DNA of 64,000 bases, taken from contig CALJHN010000013.1 of NCBI GenBank assembly GCA_938075455.1, positions 1 through 64,000 on the forward strand, in the 5' to 3' direction. The DNA comes from an uncultured Flavobacteriales bacterium. Lineage in GTDB: Bacteria > Bacteroidota > Bacteroidia > Flavobacteriales_D > Parvicellaceae. This document shows, piece by piece, positions 9,628 through 17,758 of the stretch; the stretch's first letter is position 1; every line of letters starts with the position of its first letter. The notes beneath the pieces were generated by a model. It was not told where the DNA came from. It made no database searches and worked only from the letters and a program-made list of their open reading frames with translations. The position numbers and the translations under genes are program-made.

Positions 9628-10122
9628 ATGCAAATTTATTTAAACATATTTTTAATATTATTCACCCATATTTTTTCGCCATCAGAACACGAAACATATG
9701 TGTCAATTACCGAAATTATGGCCAGAGAGAATGAAGCTTTAGAAATTAGTATAGAACTAATCGCCCATGATTTTGAATATGTATATAAAAAAGAAATGAA
9801 TAAATCCATAAAATCTATATCTAAAGAGAAAAAAGAATATTACGATTCTGATGAAATTAAAATCTATTTGGACAATCATTTTTCAATTTCTCAAAAGGAC
9901 AAAAAAACTAATCTTAAAATTATAGGTAATGAAATAAAACTAGATGGTAGTTTACTTATTTACTTAGAGGGAAAATATAAAAAAAACATAAATTATATTC
10001 ATGTAAATAATGATTTGTTAGTCAATTGGTTACCCAATCAGCAAAACATTGTAAATTTAAACGGTTTTATTAAATCAAGTTTCACATTCAATAAAAATAA
10101 AAAATCCTATGTCTTTCAATAA
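9628..10122 (+). CDS. DUF6702-like secreted protein
   Basis: 164 residues with an N-terminal hydrophobic signal sequence (residues 1-17) and the segment HETYVSITEIMAREN, which resembles the start of the DUF6702 family found in Bacteroidota, commonly beside an M1 aminopeptidase gene. The rest is a predicted beta-rich periplasmic domain. The function is unknown. It follows menE by 11 nt and overlaps the M1 peptidase gene by 14 nt, so co-expression with the peptidase is likely. Family assignment is from recall of the motif and context. Confidence 0.7.
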   Translation: MQIYLNIFLILFTHIFSPSEHETYVSITEIMARENEALEISIELIAHDFEYVYKKEMNKSIKSISKEKKEYYDSDEIKIYLDNHFSISQKDKKTNLKIIGNEIKLDGSLLIYLEGKYKKNINYIHVNNDLLVNWLPNQQNIVNLNGFIKSSFTFNKNKKSYVFQ

Positions 10123-12508
10123 ATATCTATCGATTTTTATAATTGTTTTATCGCCCACTTTTTTATTTGCTCAAAATAAGAATTTGAACTACAATAAATT
10201 CAAACAACTAAAAGAAGAGATTGCATCCCCAAATGTTTTTAGAACTGCAGCTGGAGCTCCTGGCCATGAATATTACCAGAACGAGGCAGATTATGTAATG
10301 AGCATTATATTGAACGATCAACAAAATAAAATCACAGGTACAGAAACAATAAAATACCACAATAATAGCCCAGATAAATTAGAATATTTATGGATTCAAT
10401 TGGATCAAAATAAACGTGCTCAAAATTCGGATAGTTATAAAATTGAGACATCGAATTTCAATCCAATCGATAAAAAGTCCGTTAATAAAGTACTAAATTA
10501 TTTTGAGTTACAAGATTTGGGTTCTGAACTAAATTATCAAGAAGATACTATATGGAATCTTAATGAAAGAACTATTAAAAATATGAATCCTGAATTTGAA
10601 GGTGGGTTTAATATTATGAAAGTATTAAATAAAGATGGTAAACCTCTATCCTATACGATTCACCAAACCATGATGAGAATAAATTTAGAAAAACCTTTAA
10701 AATCTAAAGAGAGTTTTGAATTTACTATTGATTGGTGGTACAACATCAATGACCGATTGGAAATAGGTGGAAGATCTGGTTATGAATATTTTGAAAAAGA
10801 TGGAAATTATCTATACACTATAGCTCAATTTTTTCCTAGAATGTGTGTTTATAACGATACCGAAGGATGGCAAAATAAGCAGTTTTTAGGAAGTGGTGAA
10901 TTCACACTTCCATTTGGGGATTATGATGTGAAAATAACTGTTCCCTCGGACCATGTAGTAGCTGCAACAGGAGAATTAGTGAATGCAAATGAGATATTAA
11001 CAAAAGTACAATTAGAAAGATTGGAGAAGGCTAGAAAAAGTGAAAAAGAACCAGTTTTTATTGTTACTGAAAAAGAAGCAATTAAAAATGAAAAAAGCAA
11101 AGTCAAAGCTATGAAAGTATGGCATTTTAAAGCAGAAAATGTCAGAGATTTTGGATGGGCTTCGTCCAGAAAATTTATTTGGGATGCAATGGTTGTTAGA
11201 CAAGCTTCCAAAGATGTTTTGGCCATGTCTTTTTATCCAAAAGAAGGTAATCCCTTGTGGGAACAATACAGTACTAAAGTAGTTGCACATACTTTAAAAT
11301 GTTATTCAAAATATACTTTTGACTACCCATATCCAGTTGCAATTTCTGTTCATACCAAATGGATTGGAATGGAGTATCCTATGATTTGTTTTAACGGCGG
11401 AAGACCCGAAGAAGATGGAACCTACTCTGAAAGAACAAAATATGGAATGATTGGAGTTATTATTCATGAAGTAGGACATAACTATTTTCCAATGATAATT
11501 AATTCAGATGAAAGACAGTGGACCTGGATGGATGAAGGCTTAAATACATTCTTACAGTATTTAACAGAACAGGAATTTGAAAAAGGATATCCTTCCAGAA
11601 GAGGACCTGCTTATAAAATTGTTAATTACATGAAAGGTGATAAGGATAGAATTTCACCAATTATGACCAATAGTGAATCTATTCATCAATTTGGAAATAA
11701 TGCCTATGGGAAGCCTGCAACAGCAATGAATATATTAAGAGAAACTATAATGGGTAGAGAACTATTTGATTATGCTTTTAAGATTTATTCTAATAGGTGG
11801 ATGTTTAAACATCCTAATCCTGAAGATTTATTTCGAACTATGGAAGATGCTAGCTCTGTAGATTTAGATTGGTTCTGGAGAGGTTGGTTTTATTCAACAG
11901 ACCATGTAGATATTGGATTAGAGAAAGTAAAGTATTATAGAATAAACGACCAAAACCCAGTATCTAACAAAAAAGAAAGTAAGATGAATTTTGTAGAAGT
12001 TTACAATAAAGATATATCCAATCAAAGAAATAAAGATATTGTTACTTACAGAGAGATAGATAAAGGACTTGAGGATTTTTATACCAGTTATGACAGGTAT
12101 AAAGCAACAGAAAAAGAAATTAAGAAATATGAAAAATTCAATAAAAATCTTAATGAGGAAGAAAAAGAAATATTGAAGAAAAATCAACACTTTTACGAAA
12201 TTAAATTCTCCAATATCGGAGGACTTGTAATGCCAATTATATTGAACTTCTCGTTTAAAGACAATTCAAATGAGGTAATAAAAATACCTGCAGAAATTTG
12301 GAAAAAGAATGATTTAGAAATATCTAAGGTATTTGCTTTTGATAAAGAAGTAACACAGATTGAGTTAGATCCATTTATGGAAACTGCAGATACAGACAGA
12401 TCTAATAATTTTTGGCCTCAGCAATTAGAAGCGTCTAAGTTTGAGCTTTACAACTACAAAAACAGACGCGATAGACCTTCTAGCAATCCAATGCAAAAGA
12501 AAAAATAA
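10109..12508 (+). CDS. M1 family metallopeptidase, secreted
   Basis: 799 residues with a signal peptide (about 1-21, ending FAQ). The gluzincin motif HEVGHNYF gives zinc ligands His453 and His457, with the third ligand Glu476 in WMDEGLNTF (spacing HExxH-18-E) and the catalytic Glu454. The canonical GAMEN exopeptidase loop appears as GMEYP (IGMEYPMICFNGG), so the N-terminal amine-binding part is diverged, as in many Bacteroidota M1 enzymes. It probably trims peptides in the periplasm or at the surface. The charged C-terminal region (about 640-799) is an extra domain. It converges with the TonB receptor gene; a shared terminator hairpin lies between them. Confidence 0.93.
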   Translation: MSFNKYLSIFIIVLSPTFLFAQNKNLNYNKFKQLKEEIASPNVFRTAAGAPGHEYYQNEADYVMSIILNDQQNKITGTETIKYHNNSPDKLEYLWIQLDQNKRAQNSDSYKIETSNFNPIDKKSVNKVLNYFELQDLGSELNYQEDTIWNLNERTIKNMNPEFEGGFNIMKVLNKDGKPLSYTIHQTMMRINLEKPLKSKESFEFTIDWWYNINDRLEIGGRSGYEYFEKDGNYLYTIAQFFPRMCVYNDTEGWQNKQFLGSGEFTLPFGDYDVKITVPSDHVVAATGELVNANEILTKVQLERLEKARKSEKEPVFIVTEKEAIKNEKSKVKAMKVWHFKAENVRDFGWASSRKFIWDAMVVRQASKDVLAMSFYPKEGNPLWEQYSTKVVAHTLKCYSKYTFDYPYPVAISVHTKWIGMEYPMICFNGGRPEEDGTYSERTKYGMIGVIIHEVGHNYFPMIINSDERQWTWMDEGLNTFLQYLTEQEFEKGYPSRRGPAYKIVNYMKGDKDRISPIMTNSESIHQFGNNAYGKPATAMNILRETIMGRELFDYAFKIYSNRWMFKHPNPEDLFRTMEDASSVDLDWFWRGWFYSTDHVDIGLEKVKYYRINDQNPVSNKKESKMNFVEVYNKDISNQRNKDIVTYREIDKGLEDFYTSYDRYKATEKEIKKYEKFNKNLNEEEKEILKKNQHFYEIKFSNIGGLVMPIILNFSFKDNSNEVIKIPAEIWKKNDLEISKVFAFDKEVTQIELDPFMETADTDRSNNFWPQQLEASKFELYNYKNRRDRPSSNPMQKKK

Positions 12509-12514
12509 TATTAA

Positions 12515-12547
12515 AAAAGAGCTAGATCAATAAAACCTAACTCTTTT
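12515..12547. terminator. Probable bidirectional terminator between M1 peptidase and TonB receptor
   Basis: An 11-bp stem with one mismatch (AAAAGAGCTAG at 12515-12525 against CTAACTCTTTT at 12537-12547) encloses an 11-nt loop. A-rich sequence on the left and T-rich sequence on the right of the stem allow it to act for both converging genes. Confidence 0.65.
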
Positions 12548-12565
12548 AAATAACAAATTGTTTAA

Positions 12566-14830
12566 TTAGAACTTCAAATTCAACCCTACAAAGAAATTAA
12601 TTCCTGCTTGGTTGAATGCACCAATTTGGTTGTAACTATTTGTTCCAGATCCTTCAGCATTTGCATATGGATCGTAAGTTGTTGGGTCACTTGAAGTATT
12701 AAATCTATAAACCCATGCGTTTGAAATATAATTTTGATTTGACAAGTTTCGTATCCAAGAGCTAATTACAACTTCTTTAAATAGTTTTGTTTTAACTGTA
12801 TAGCTTACTCTAAAATCATTTACTATATAAGCGTCTAGTTTCGCATATTCACTGGATGTATTGTCAATAAATTGATCTCCAACATATTTACTTACCAATG
12901 CCAAATCTAACTTTCCATTTTCAACCGAGTTAAATGCTGTAAAAATTAATTGGCTTCCACCAATAATAGATGGTGAAAAAGCAATATTCGTATTTGTATG
13001 AGTAACTGAATCTTTAACACCTGTATCCCAATTATCAATAAACTCCTTGAACTCTGCTATTTTATTTTCACTAAATGTTGCATTTAATCTCCAAATAAGT
13101 TTATCCATTAATTGAAAACTTCCTGTTAGCTCAATACCTCTTCTGTAGCTATCGGGAATGTTTACCCTAACTGCAGAACCAACATCATTTAACTCACCAG
13201 TAAGAATCAATTGATTATTGTATTGCATATTGTAAAAATTGGCAGAAAAACTTATTTTTTTCGAAAAATATCTATAACCAATTTCAATATCTAACAGACT
13301 TTCGCGAGACGGTCTATCATTTGGTGTAGATTCAGTAAAATCGTCTCTACTTGGTTCTTTGTTACCTACACCAGCAAAAGCATAAAGGCTAGTTTTTTCA
13401 TTTAGTGAGTAATTGAAACCAACTTTGGGATTGAAGAAGGTCATTTCTGAAGTTTGATCCAATTCACTACCGTCTTGGTCTAATCCGGTAAAATCATAGG
13501 TTACAATACGCTGTTGCAAATCAACGTAGGCACTTAAATCTGAATTCAAATCGTAATTTAATTTTCCATAGACGTTAAAGTCATTTTTAGTAGCATCGTT
13601 ATCGTAATATCTATGTCTAATATTACCATTACTGGCATATTGTGACCATATAACTTCTCCATAATGTCCTCCAAGATATTGGTTGGCACCTCCACCCAAA
13701 GTAAATTGGAAATTCTTTCCAAAATATTCAGCAGAATAAACAATCCCATAGAAATGATTATCTAACCATCTCCTGCGAATAAGATCCGTTTTAGAAATAG
13801 TATCTCCAGAACTTGTTATAATATTCTCTAACCCATAATCCAATAAACTTTCTTGACTGTAAGAATTTAGCAAAGCATTTTGACCTATTCCCTTGTACTG
13901 CTCAAAGTAGCCTTTTCCTCTGGTATAATGCAAAGAAGCATTTAATTTTAGATTTCTATTTGGCTTATTAGTAAAATGTAGTTGGTAATGTGATTGATTG
14001 TAATTGTCCACTTCATTATCATATTCGTAAGGGTTGTAAGTTTGTCCACTATCGTTGTAACTTTCTTCTAAAAAACTTAGAGGAATTCCATTCCATGCTT
14101 GATAAGTAACCTCTTGTCCTGAAAAAGCTACTGCTTGAATAGATGTCTTTTCCCCTAAATAACTTCCTGATAAATAATAGGAGTTCAAGTTGGAAGAAGC
14201 TCTATCAATAAAACCATCTGAAGCAACTCTAGATAATCTTCCTTCAAAATTCCAATTTCCATCTATCAAACCAGTTCCAAGTTTAACGGTATTTTTTAAG
14301 GTATTAAAAGACCCGAAACTATTTGAAATTTCTCCGTATGGATTTTGAGAATTTATAGTACTTAAAGTACTTAAATTTACACTTGCACCAAAAGCAGAAG
14401 CGCCAGTTGTAGATGCTCCAACTCCTCTTTGAATTTGAATATCGTATGTAGATGAAGATATATCTGGCATATTCACCCAATAAACTCCTTGAGATTCAGC
14501 ATCGTTAAATGGGATACCATTAACAGTTACATTAATTCTTGTAGCGTCTGTTCCTCTTACTCTAATTCCTGTGTAGCCAACTCCAGCACCTGCATCTGAT
14601 GTTGTTACAATGGAAGTAGCTTGGTCTAGTAGTATTGGCAAATCCACTCCATGGTTGTTTGCTTCAATTTCTTCTTTAGAAATATTCTCATGAGCAACGG
14701 GACTTTGTTCACCTACTCTTGTAGTAGTGACTTCAAATTCGTCTAGTGTTATCTTACTAGAATCTGTTTGAGATTGGGCATTTAAAAAACTAAAAACGCC
14801 AATGGTAAGTAGTAAATAATTGAATTTCAT
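12566..14830 (-). CDS. TonB-dependent outer-membrane receptor, probably for thiamine
   Basis: 754 residues: signal peptide (about 1-18, LNAQSQ), plug domain (about 40-155) with VNGIPFNDAESQGV and QIQRGVGASTTGASAFGASVNL, then a 22-strand barrel ending in the aromatic-terminated GLNLKF. TonB and a proton gradient energise uptake across the outer membrane. The leader carries a TPP riboswitch with its own promoter. TPP-controlled TonB receptors are known in Bacteroidota as thiamine or thiamine-precursor receptors, so thiamine is the best substrate guess. No carboxypeptidase-regulatory N-terminal domain is present. The substrate is inferred only from the riboswitch. Confidence 0.88.
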   Translation of the reverse strand: MKFNYLLLTIGVFSFLNAQSQTDSSKITLDEFEVTTTRVGEQSPVAHENISKEEIEANNHGVDLPILLDQATSIVTTSDAGAGVGYTGIRVRGTDATRINVTVNGIPFNDAESQGVYWVNMPDISSSTYDIQIQRGVGASTTGASAFGASVNLSTLSTINSQNPYGEISNSFGSFNTLKNTVKLGTGLIDGNWNFEGRLSRVASDGFIDRASSNLNSYYLSGSYLGEKTSIQAVAFSGQEVTYQAWNGIPLSFLEESYNDSGQTYNPYEYDNEVDNYNQSHYQLHFTNKPNRNLKLNASLHYTRGKGYFEQYKGIGQNALLNSYSQESLLDYGLENIITSSGDTISKTDLIRRRWLDNHFYGIVYSAEYFGKNFQFTLGGGANQYLGGHYGEVIWSQYASNGNIRHRYYDNDATKNDFNVYGKLNYDLNSDLSAYVDLQQRIVTYDFTGLDQDGSELDQTSEMTFFNPKVGFNYSLNEKTSLYAFAGVGNKEPSRDDFTESTPNDRPSRESLLDIEIGYRYFSKKISFSANFYNMQYNNQLILTGELNDVGSAVRVNIPDSYRRGIELTGSFQLMDKLIWRLNATFSENKIAEFKEFIDNWDTGVKDSVTHTNTNIAFSPSIIGGSQLIFTAFNSVENGKLDLALVSKYVGDQFIDNTSSEYAKLDAYIVNDFRVSYTVKTKLFKEVVISSWIRNLSNQNYISNAWVYRFNTSSDPTTYDPYANAEGSGTNSYNQIGAFNQAGINFFVGLNLKF

Positions 14831-14884
14831 TTTTTTTAGGTTAAATGTGTCTTACTGGGGGTAAGAAAACACAAGGTTTAAACA

Positions 14885-14982
14885 TTTAACATCCTTTCGC
14901 CAGCATTATCTGGATCAAGTTACATTCTGTATTTAACAGAAAATGGGTATAATCTCAGCTTTTTACAGCACCCCCTATTGAG
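14885..14982 (-). promoter_or_regulatory. TPP (THI-box) riboswitch
   Basis: Read on the minus strand, the leader contains all canonical TPP-aptamer blocks in order: GGGGGTGCTG, GCTGAGA (14959-14953), TACCC, CTTGATC, the AGATAATGCTGGCG core and GAAAGGAT. Downstream, 14865-14851 forms a CTTAC/GTAAG hairpin whose loop holds CCCCC. UACCCCC there could pair with the 5' GGGGGUG of the aptamer, giving a possible ligand-dependent switch. It controls the TonB receptor starting at 14830. Confidence 0.93.
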
Positions 14983-14987
14983 TTTTT

Positions 14988-14995
14988 CAAAAGTA
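14988..14995 (-). promoter_or_regulatory. -7 box (TACTTTTG) for the riboswitch/TonB-receptor transcript
   Basis: TACTTTTG on the minus strand matches TAnnTTTG and puts the start of transcription near 14984, immediately 5' of the aptamer. This makes the TonB receptor an independent unit and not the tail of the pnuC-kinase operon. No clear -33 TTTG is visible. Confidence 0.55.
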
Positions 14996-15005
14996 TAAAT
15001 TAATT

Positions 15006-15539
15006 TTAAAATTGTAAATTTTGTAATATTTTTTTTGATCGAATTAATCTTTTTGGAATGTCTCCTTGAATAATTTCAAAATTAACTCCCATTTCTTTTA
15101 TTTTATTCAAGTGGATATTGAAAAGTTCTATTCTATCCTTTGGATTTTCTCTCTGAGGGTCAAATTCCCAAGGTATATTTGGACTACAAATTAAATATAA
15201 ATCAGGGGGGGTTATTTTAATATTTTCTATTATAAATGGATGACACTTTTTGTATTTGTATTCACACCAAATTTGTAGCGTTAGTAAGTCAGTATCTGAG
15301 ATTACAGATAATTTATTTTGGCTTAAAAATTCAAGTTCTTTGACATATTGTTTGGCTATTTGTAATATATCGTTGTAATGGTACGGTCTATTAATTTTTT
15401 CTAAATAGGTTCTAGATTTTTCTGGGATAAAACTAAATCCTGACAAGGTTTTTAATTGTTCAAACAAAGTAGTTTTACCAGAAGATTCTGGCCCTGTAAT
15501 TACTATATTTCTCGATTCTTTAATGCCTTTTTTTTCCAT
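15006..15539 (-). CDS. NadR-like nucleoside kinase (P-loop ATPase)
   Basis: 177 residues with Walker A TGPESSGKTT (15-24) and the sequence pattern of the C-terminal ribosylnicotinamide-kinase domain of NadR: PEKSRTYLE, DTDLLTLQIWCEYKY, the DLYLICSPNIPWEFDPQREN lid region. The N-terminal HTH and the NMN adenylyltransferase domain of full-length NadR are absent. Next to PnuC (37-nt overlap), it most likely phosphorylates the imported vitamin, trapping nicotinamide riboside as NMN; a thiamine-related role cannot be excluded because a TPP riboswitch lies just downstream. Codons for Thr110-Pro111-Pro112 form a C7 tract (plus-strand G at 15205-15211). Confidence 0.82.
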   Translation of the reverse strand: MEKKGIKESRNIVITGPESSGKTTLFEQLKTLSGFSFIPEKSRTYLEKINRPYHYNDILQIAKQYVKELEFLSQNKLSVISDTDLLTLQIWCEYKYKKCHPFIIENIKITPPDLYLICSPNIPWEFDPQRENPKDRIELFNIHLNKIKEMGVNFEIIQGDIPKRLIRSKKILQNLQF

Positions 15540-16090
15540 TCAAAATAACCCAAAAATGCGATAATTATAAATATAGAAAATTGAGCTACACTTAAATAAT
15601 ATTCTTTGAAAACAAAAAGAGGTATACAGAATATATCTCCAACAATCCAAAGAATCCAGTTTTCTACTCTTTTCCAAGCTGTAAGCCACATTGCTATAAA
15701 GTTAAGGGCGGTAATAAATGACTCAATTAAAACAAATTTCCAATCAAAATCTAGGATTTCTATATTCGAAAGACACCAGTATATTAGTAACGTTAATATT
15801 ACAGCTACTAAAACGTATATTATATTTTCTTTGATAGAACTAAATTTTATTTTGACCATATTTAGGTCAGAATTATCTTTTCTAGACCAATTGTACCAGC
15901 CATAAATATTCATCAATAAAAAAAACAAATTAATTACGGCTTGACCATATATTTGACCAACCCAACATAAATATATCCATAGAGAAACGCTTATTGTTCC
16001 CACCGGATATAATAAAATATTTTCTTTTTTAGCAAACCAGACGCTTATAATACCAGAAAACACTGCAATTAATTCAATGATAAAATCCAC
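15503..16090 (-). CDS. pnuC: PnuC family vitamin transporter (nicotinamide riboside or thiamine)
   Basis: 195 residues with about seven hydrophobic helices and the Trp-rich PnuC signature YGWYNWSRKD, followed by WILWIVGDI and EYYLSVAQFSIFIIIAF. PnuC proteins move nicotinamide riboside by facilitated diffusion, while the PnuT subgroup moves thiamine. The start is GTG at 16090; no in-frame ATG fits. The kinase gene overlaps its 3' end by 37 nt, so transport and metabolic trapping are coupled. There is no riboswitch in its own upstream region (16091-16210), which favours nicotinamide riboside; proximity to a thiamine receptor favours thiamine. The substrate is left open. Confidence 0.87.
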   Translation of the reverse strand: MDFIIELIAVFSGIISVWFAKKENILLYPVGTISVSLWIYLCWVGQIYGQAVINLFFLLMNIYGWYNWSRKDNSDLNMVKIKFSSIKENIIYVLVAVILTLLIYWCLSNIEILDFDWKFVLIESFITALNFIAMWLTAWKRVENWILWIVGDIFCIPLFVFKEYYLSVAQFSIFIIIAFLGYFEWKKKALKNREI

Positions 16091-16159
16091 TAATTCATAT
16101 TTTGAGACGAATATATGAACATTACAAAAGATATAATATTTAAATTGTTTAATCCTTTA

Positions 16160-16190
16160 TTTGAAATGTTAAACATTTTGTTTAAGTTTG
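16160..16190 (+). promoter_or_regulatory. Promoter of the pterin/photolyase operon with internal palindrome
   Basis: A -33 TTTG (16160-16163) and a -7 TAAGTTTG (16183-16190) are separated by 19 nt, the best-spaced promoter in the window. Between them lies the inverted repeat TTAAACA-TTT-TGTTTAA (16169-16185), which overlaps the first bases of the -7 box and is placed where a repressor would block polymerase. A 20-nt leader would precede the ATG at 16211. Confidence 0.7.
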
Positions 16191-16210
16191 AAGCCTAAAC
16201 AATAAACAAA

Positions 16211-16621
16211 ATGAAAAAAGTTGCAGTTATACGTAAAGAACACTTTAATGCTGCACATAGGTTGCACAACCCAAATTGGTCAGACGAGAAGAATATTTCT
16301 TTTTATGGAAAATGCAATAATCCAAACTACCATGGTCACAACTATGATTTAGAAGTGACTGTAATTGGTGAGGTTGATCAAGAAAGTGGATATTTAATTG
16401 ATATTAAAACTCTATCTGATTTGATAAAAGCGGAAGTTCTTGATAAATTTGACCATAAAAATTTAAATCTTGATGTAGAGGATTTTAAAAATTTAAATCC
16501 TACTGCAGAAAATATAATCAAAGTTATTTATAATAAACTTAGAAAAAAGTTGGAAGATAAATTCGAACTTAAAATTAAACTTTATGAAACTGAAAGAAAC
16601 ATTGTTGTATACCCAGCCTGA
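16211..16621 (+). CDS. 6-Pyruvoyl-tetrahydropterin synthase (PTPS/QueD family)
   Basis: 136 residues. Zinc ligands His16 (NAAHRLHN), His41 and His43 (HGH), and the catalytic Cys35 in GKCNNPNYHGHNY are visible. The Cys-x5-HGH spacing matches the PTPS type that makes 6-pyruvoyl-tetrahydropterin; QueD enzymes have Cys-x3-HGH. The conserved GYLIDIKTL, FDHKNLN and NPTAENI segments and the late Glu (LYETERN) are present. The immediate downstream gene is GTP cyclohydrolase I, whose product is the PTPS substrate, so the pair could make a reduced biopterin-type cofactor. Automatic pipelines may call it 6-carboxytetrahydropterin synthase; no other queuosine gene is nearby. Confidence 0.9.
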   Translation: MKKVAVIRKEHFNAAHRLHNPNWSDEKNISFYGKCNNPNYHGHNYDLEVTVIGEVDQESGYLIDIKTLSDLIKAEVLDKFDHKNLNLDVEDFKNLNPTAENIIKVIYNKLRKKLEDKFELKIKLYETERNIVVYPA

Positions 16622-17279
16622 AACCTCGTCAGAAAATAATTTTGATGAAGTTGGAGATGATCATGTGAGTAATTCTATTGAGACTCCAATTAGAAAAGAT
16701 GCATTTGATATCTCAAATGAAAAGAAAAAAGAAATTATTTCGGAACATTTTAAACTAATTATGGAGACTCTTGGTCTTGACTTAACAGATGATTCTTTGA
16801 AAGGAACTCCTTATCGAGTAGCTAAAATGTATATAGAAGAAATATTTTCTGGTCTAGATCCAGCCAACAAACCAAAAATAGCTTTGTTTGAAAATAAATA
16901 CCAATACAACGAGATGCTGGTGGAGAAAAATATTACTTTCTATTCTAATTGCGAACATCATTTTGTCCCCATATATGGAAAAGTACATGTAGCATACATT
17001 TCTTCTGGAAAGGTTATTGGACTTTCTAAAATAAATAGAATAGTAGATTATTTCGCTAGAAGACCTCAGGTTCAAGAAAGATTAACCAATCAGATTGGTA
17101 ACGATTTAAAAGAAATTTTAGGAACTGAAGATGTTGCTGTAATAATAGATGCTAAACATTTATGTGTTTCTTCAAGAGGTATAAAAGACGAAACATCTTC
17201 TACTACCACCTCTTTTTATTCTGGAAAATTCAAAAATGATAATACTAAAAAAGAATTTCACCATTATTTAAATTCATGA
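16584..17279 (+). CDS. folE: GTP cyclohydrolase I
   Basis: 231 residues. It converts GTP to 7,8-dihydroneopterin triphosphate. Zinc ligands are Cys123 and His126 (SNCEHHFVPIYG) and Cys194 (KHLCVSSRGI), with GLSKINRIVDYFARRPQVQE between. The chosen ATG lies 38 nt inside the upstream gene and yields a poorly conserved acidic N-terminal extension of about 40 residues; the next Met (residue 60) would cut into the fold, so this start or an unseen near-cognate start is needed. Position in an operon with PTPS and photolyase suggests a dedicated pterin supply, separate from the folate pathway. Confidence 0.95.
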   Translation: MKLKETLLYTQPETSSENNFDEVGDDHVSNSIETPIRKDAFDISNEKKKEIISEHFKLIMETLGLDLTDDSLKGTPYRVAKMYIEEIFSGLDPANKPKIALFENKYQYNEMLVEKNITFYSNCEHHFVPIYGKVHVAYISSGKVIGLSKINRIVDYFARRPQVQERLTNQIGNDLKEILGTEDVAVIIDAKHLCVSSRGIKDETSSTTTSFYSGKFKNDNTKKEFHHYLNS

Positions 17280-17758
17280 TTAAATTTAGTAGCCATTCTG
17301 GAATTAACACATTAAAGGTTAGTCAAGAATTAGATATCAGTTTGGATGAAGCATGGGATTTTTTTTCAAATCCAAAAAACTTAAGTGAAATAACTCCAAA
17401 AGATATGGGATTTAATATTACCTCAGAAATACCAAATCAGATGTATATTGGACAAATAGTTTCTTATAAAGTTGCCCCTATTTTAGGAATTAATCTAAAC
17501 TGGGTTACTGAAATTACCCATATCAACAATAAAATGTTTTTTGTAGATGAGCAAAGGTTTGGACCGTATAAAATGTGGCATCATGAGCATCTTTTTTTAC
17601 AAAAAGGAGACAAAGTAGAAATGACAGATAAGGTTTCTTTTAAAGTACCTTTCGGACTATTAGGAAGAATAATGACTCCTGTAATTGTCATTCCACAACT
17701 AAAGAAAATTTTTAATTACAGATACAAATTATTAGAACAAAAATTTAACAATGGGTAA
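17276..17758 (+). CDS. SRPBCC (START-like) ligand-binding protein of the photolyase cluster
   Basis: 160 residues of the helix-grip SRPBCC fold: LDEAWDFFSNPKNLSEITP near the N-terminus, then FVDEQRFGPYKMWHHEH and the final helix. The family (COG4276 type, from recall) binds hydrophobic ligands, but no ligand is established for this group. It starts in an ATGA overlap with folE and overlaps the SDR by 8 nt, so it is translated with both. Its constant company with photolyase and an SDR in other bacteria suggests a light-response role. No signal peptide; cytosolic. Confidence 0.82.
   Translation: MIKFSSHSGINTLKVSQELDISLDEAWDFFSNPKNLSEITPKDMGFNITSEIPNQMYIGQIVSYKVAPILGINLNWVTEITHINNKMFFVDEQRFGPYKMWHHEHLFLQKGDKVEMTDKVSFKVPFGLLGRIMTPVIVIPQLKKIFNYRYKLLEQKFNNG

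Noticed and set aside
11918-12190. Phe/Ile-rich minus-strand ORF inside the M1 peptidase gene
   Set aside because: Reverse-complement shadow of a Lys/Glu-rich coding stretch.
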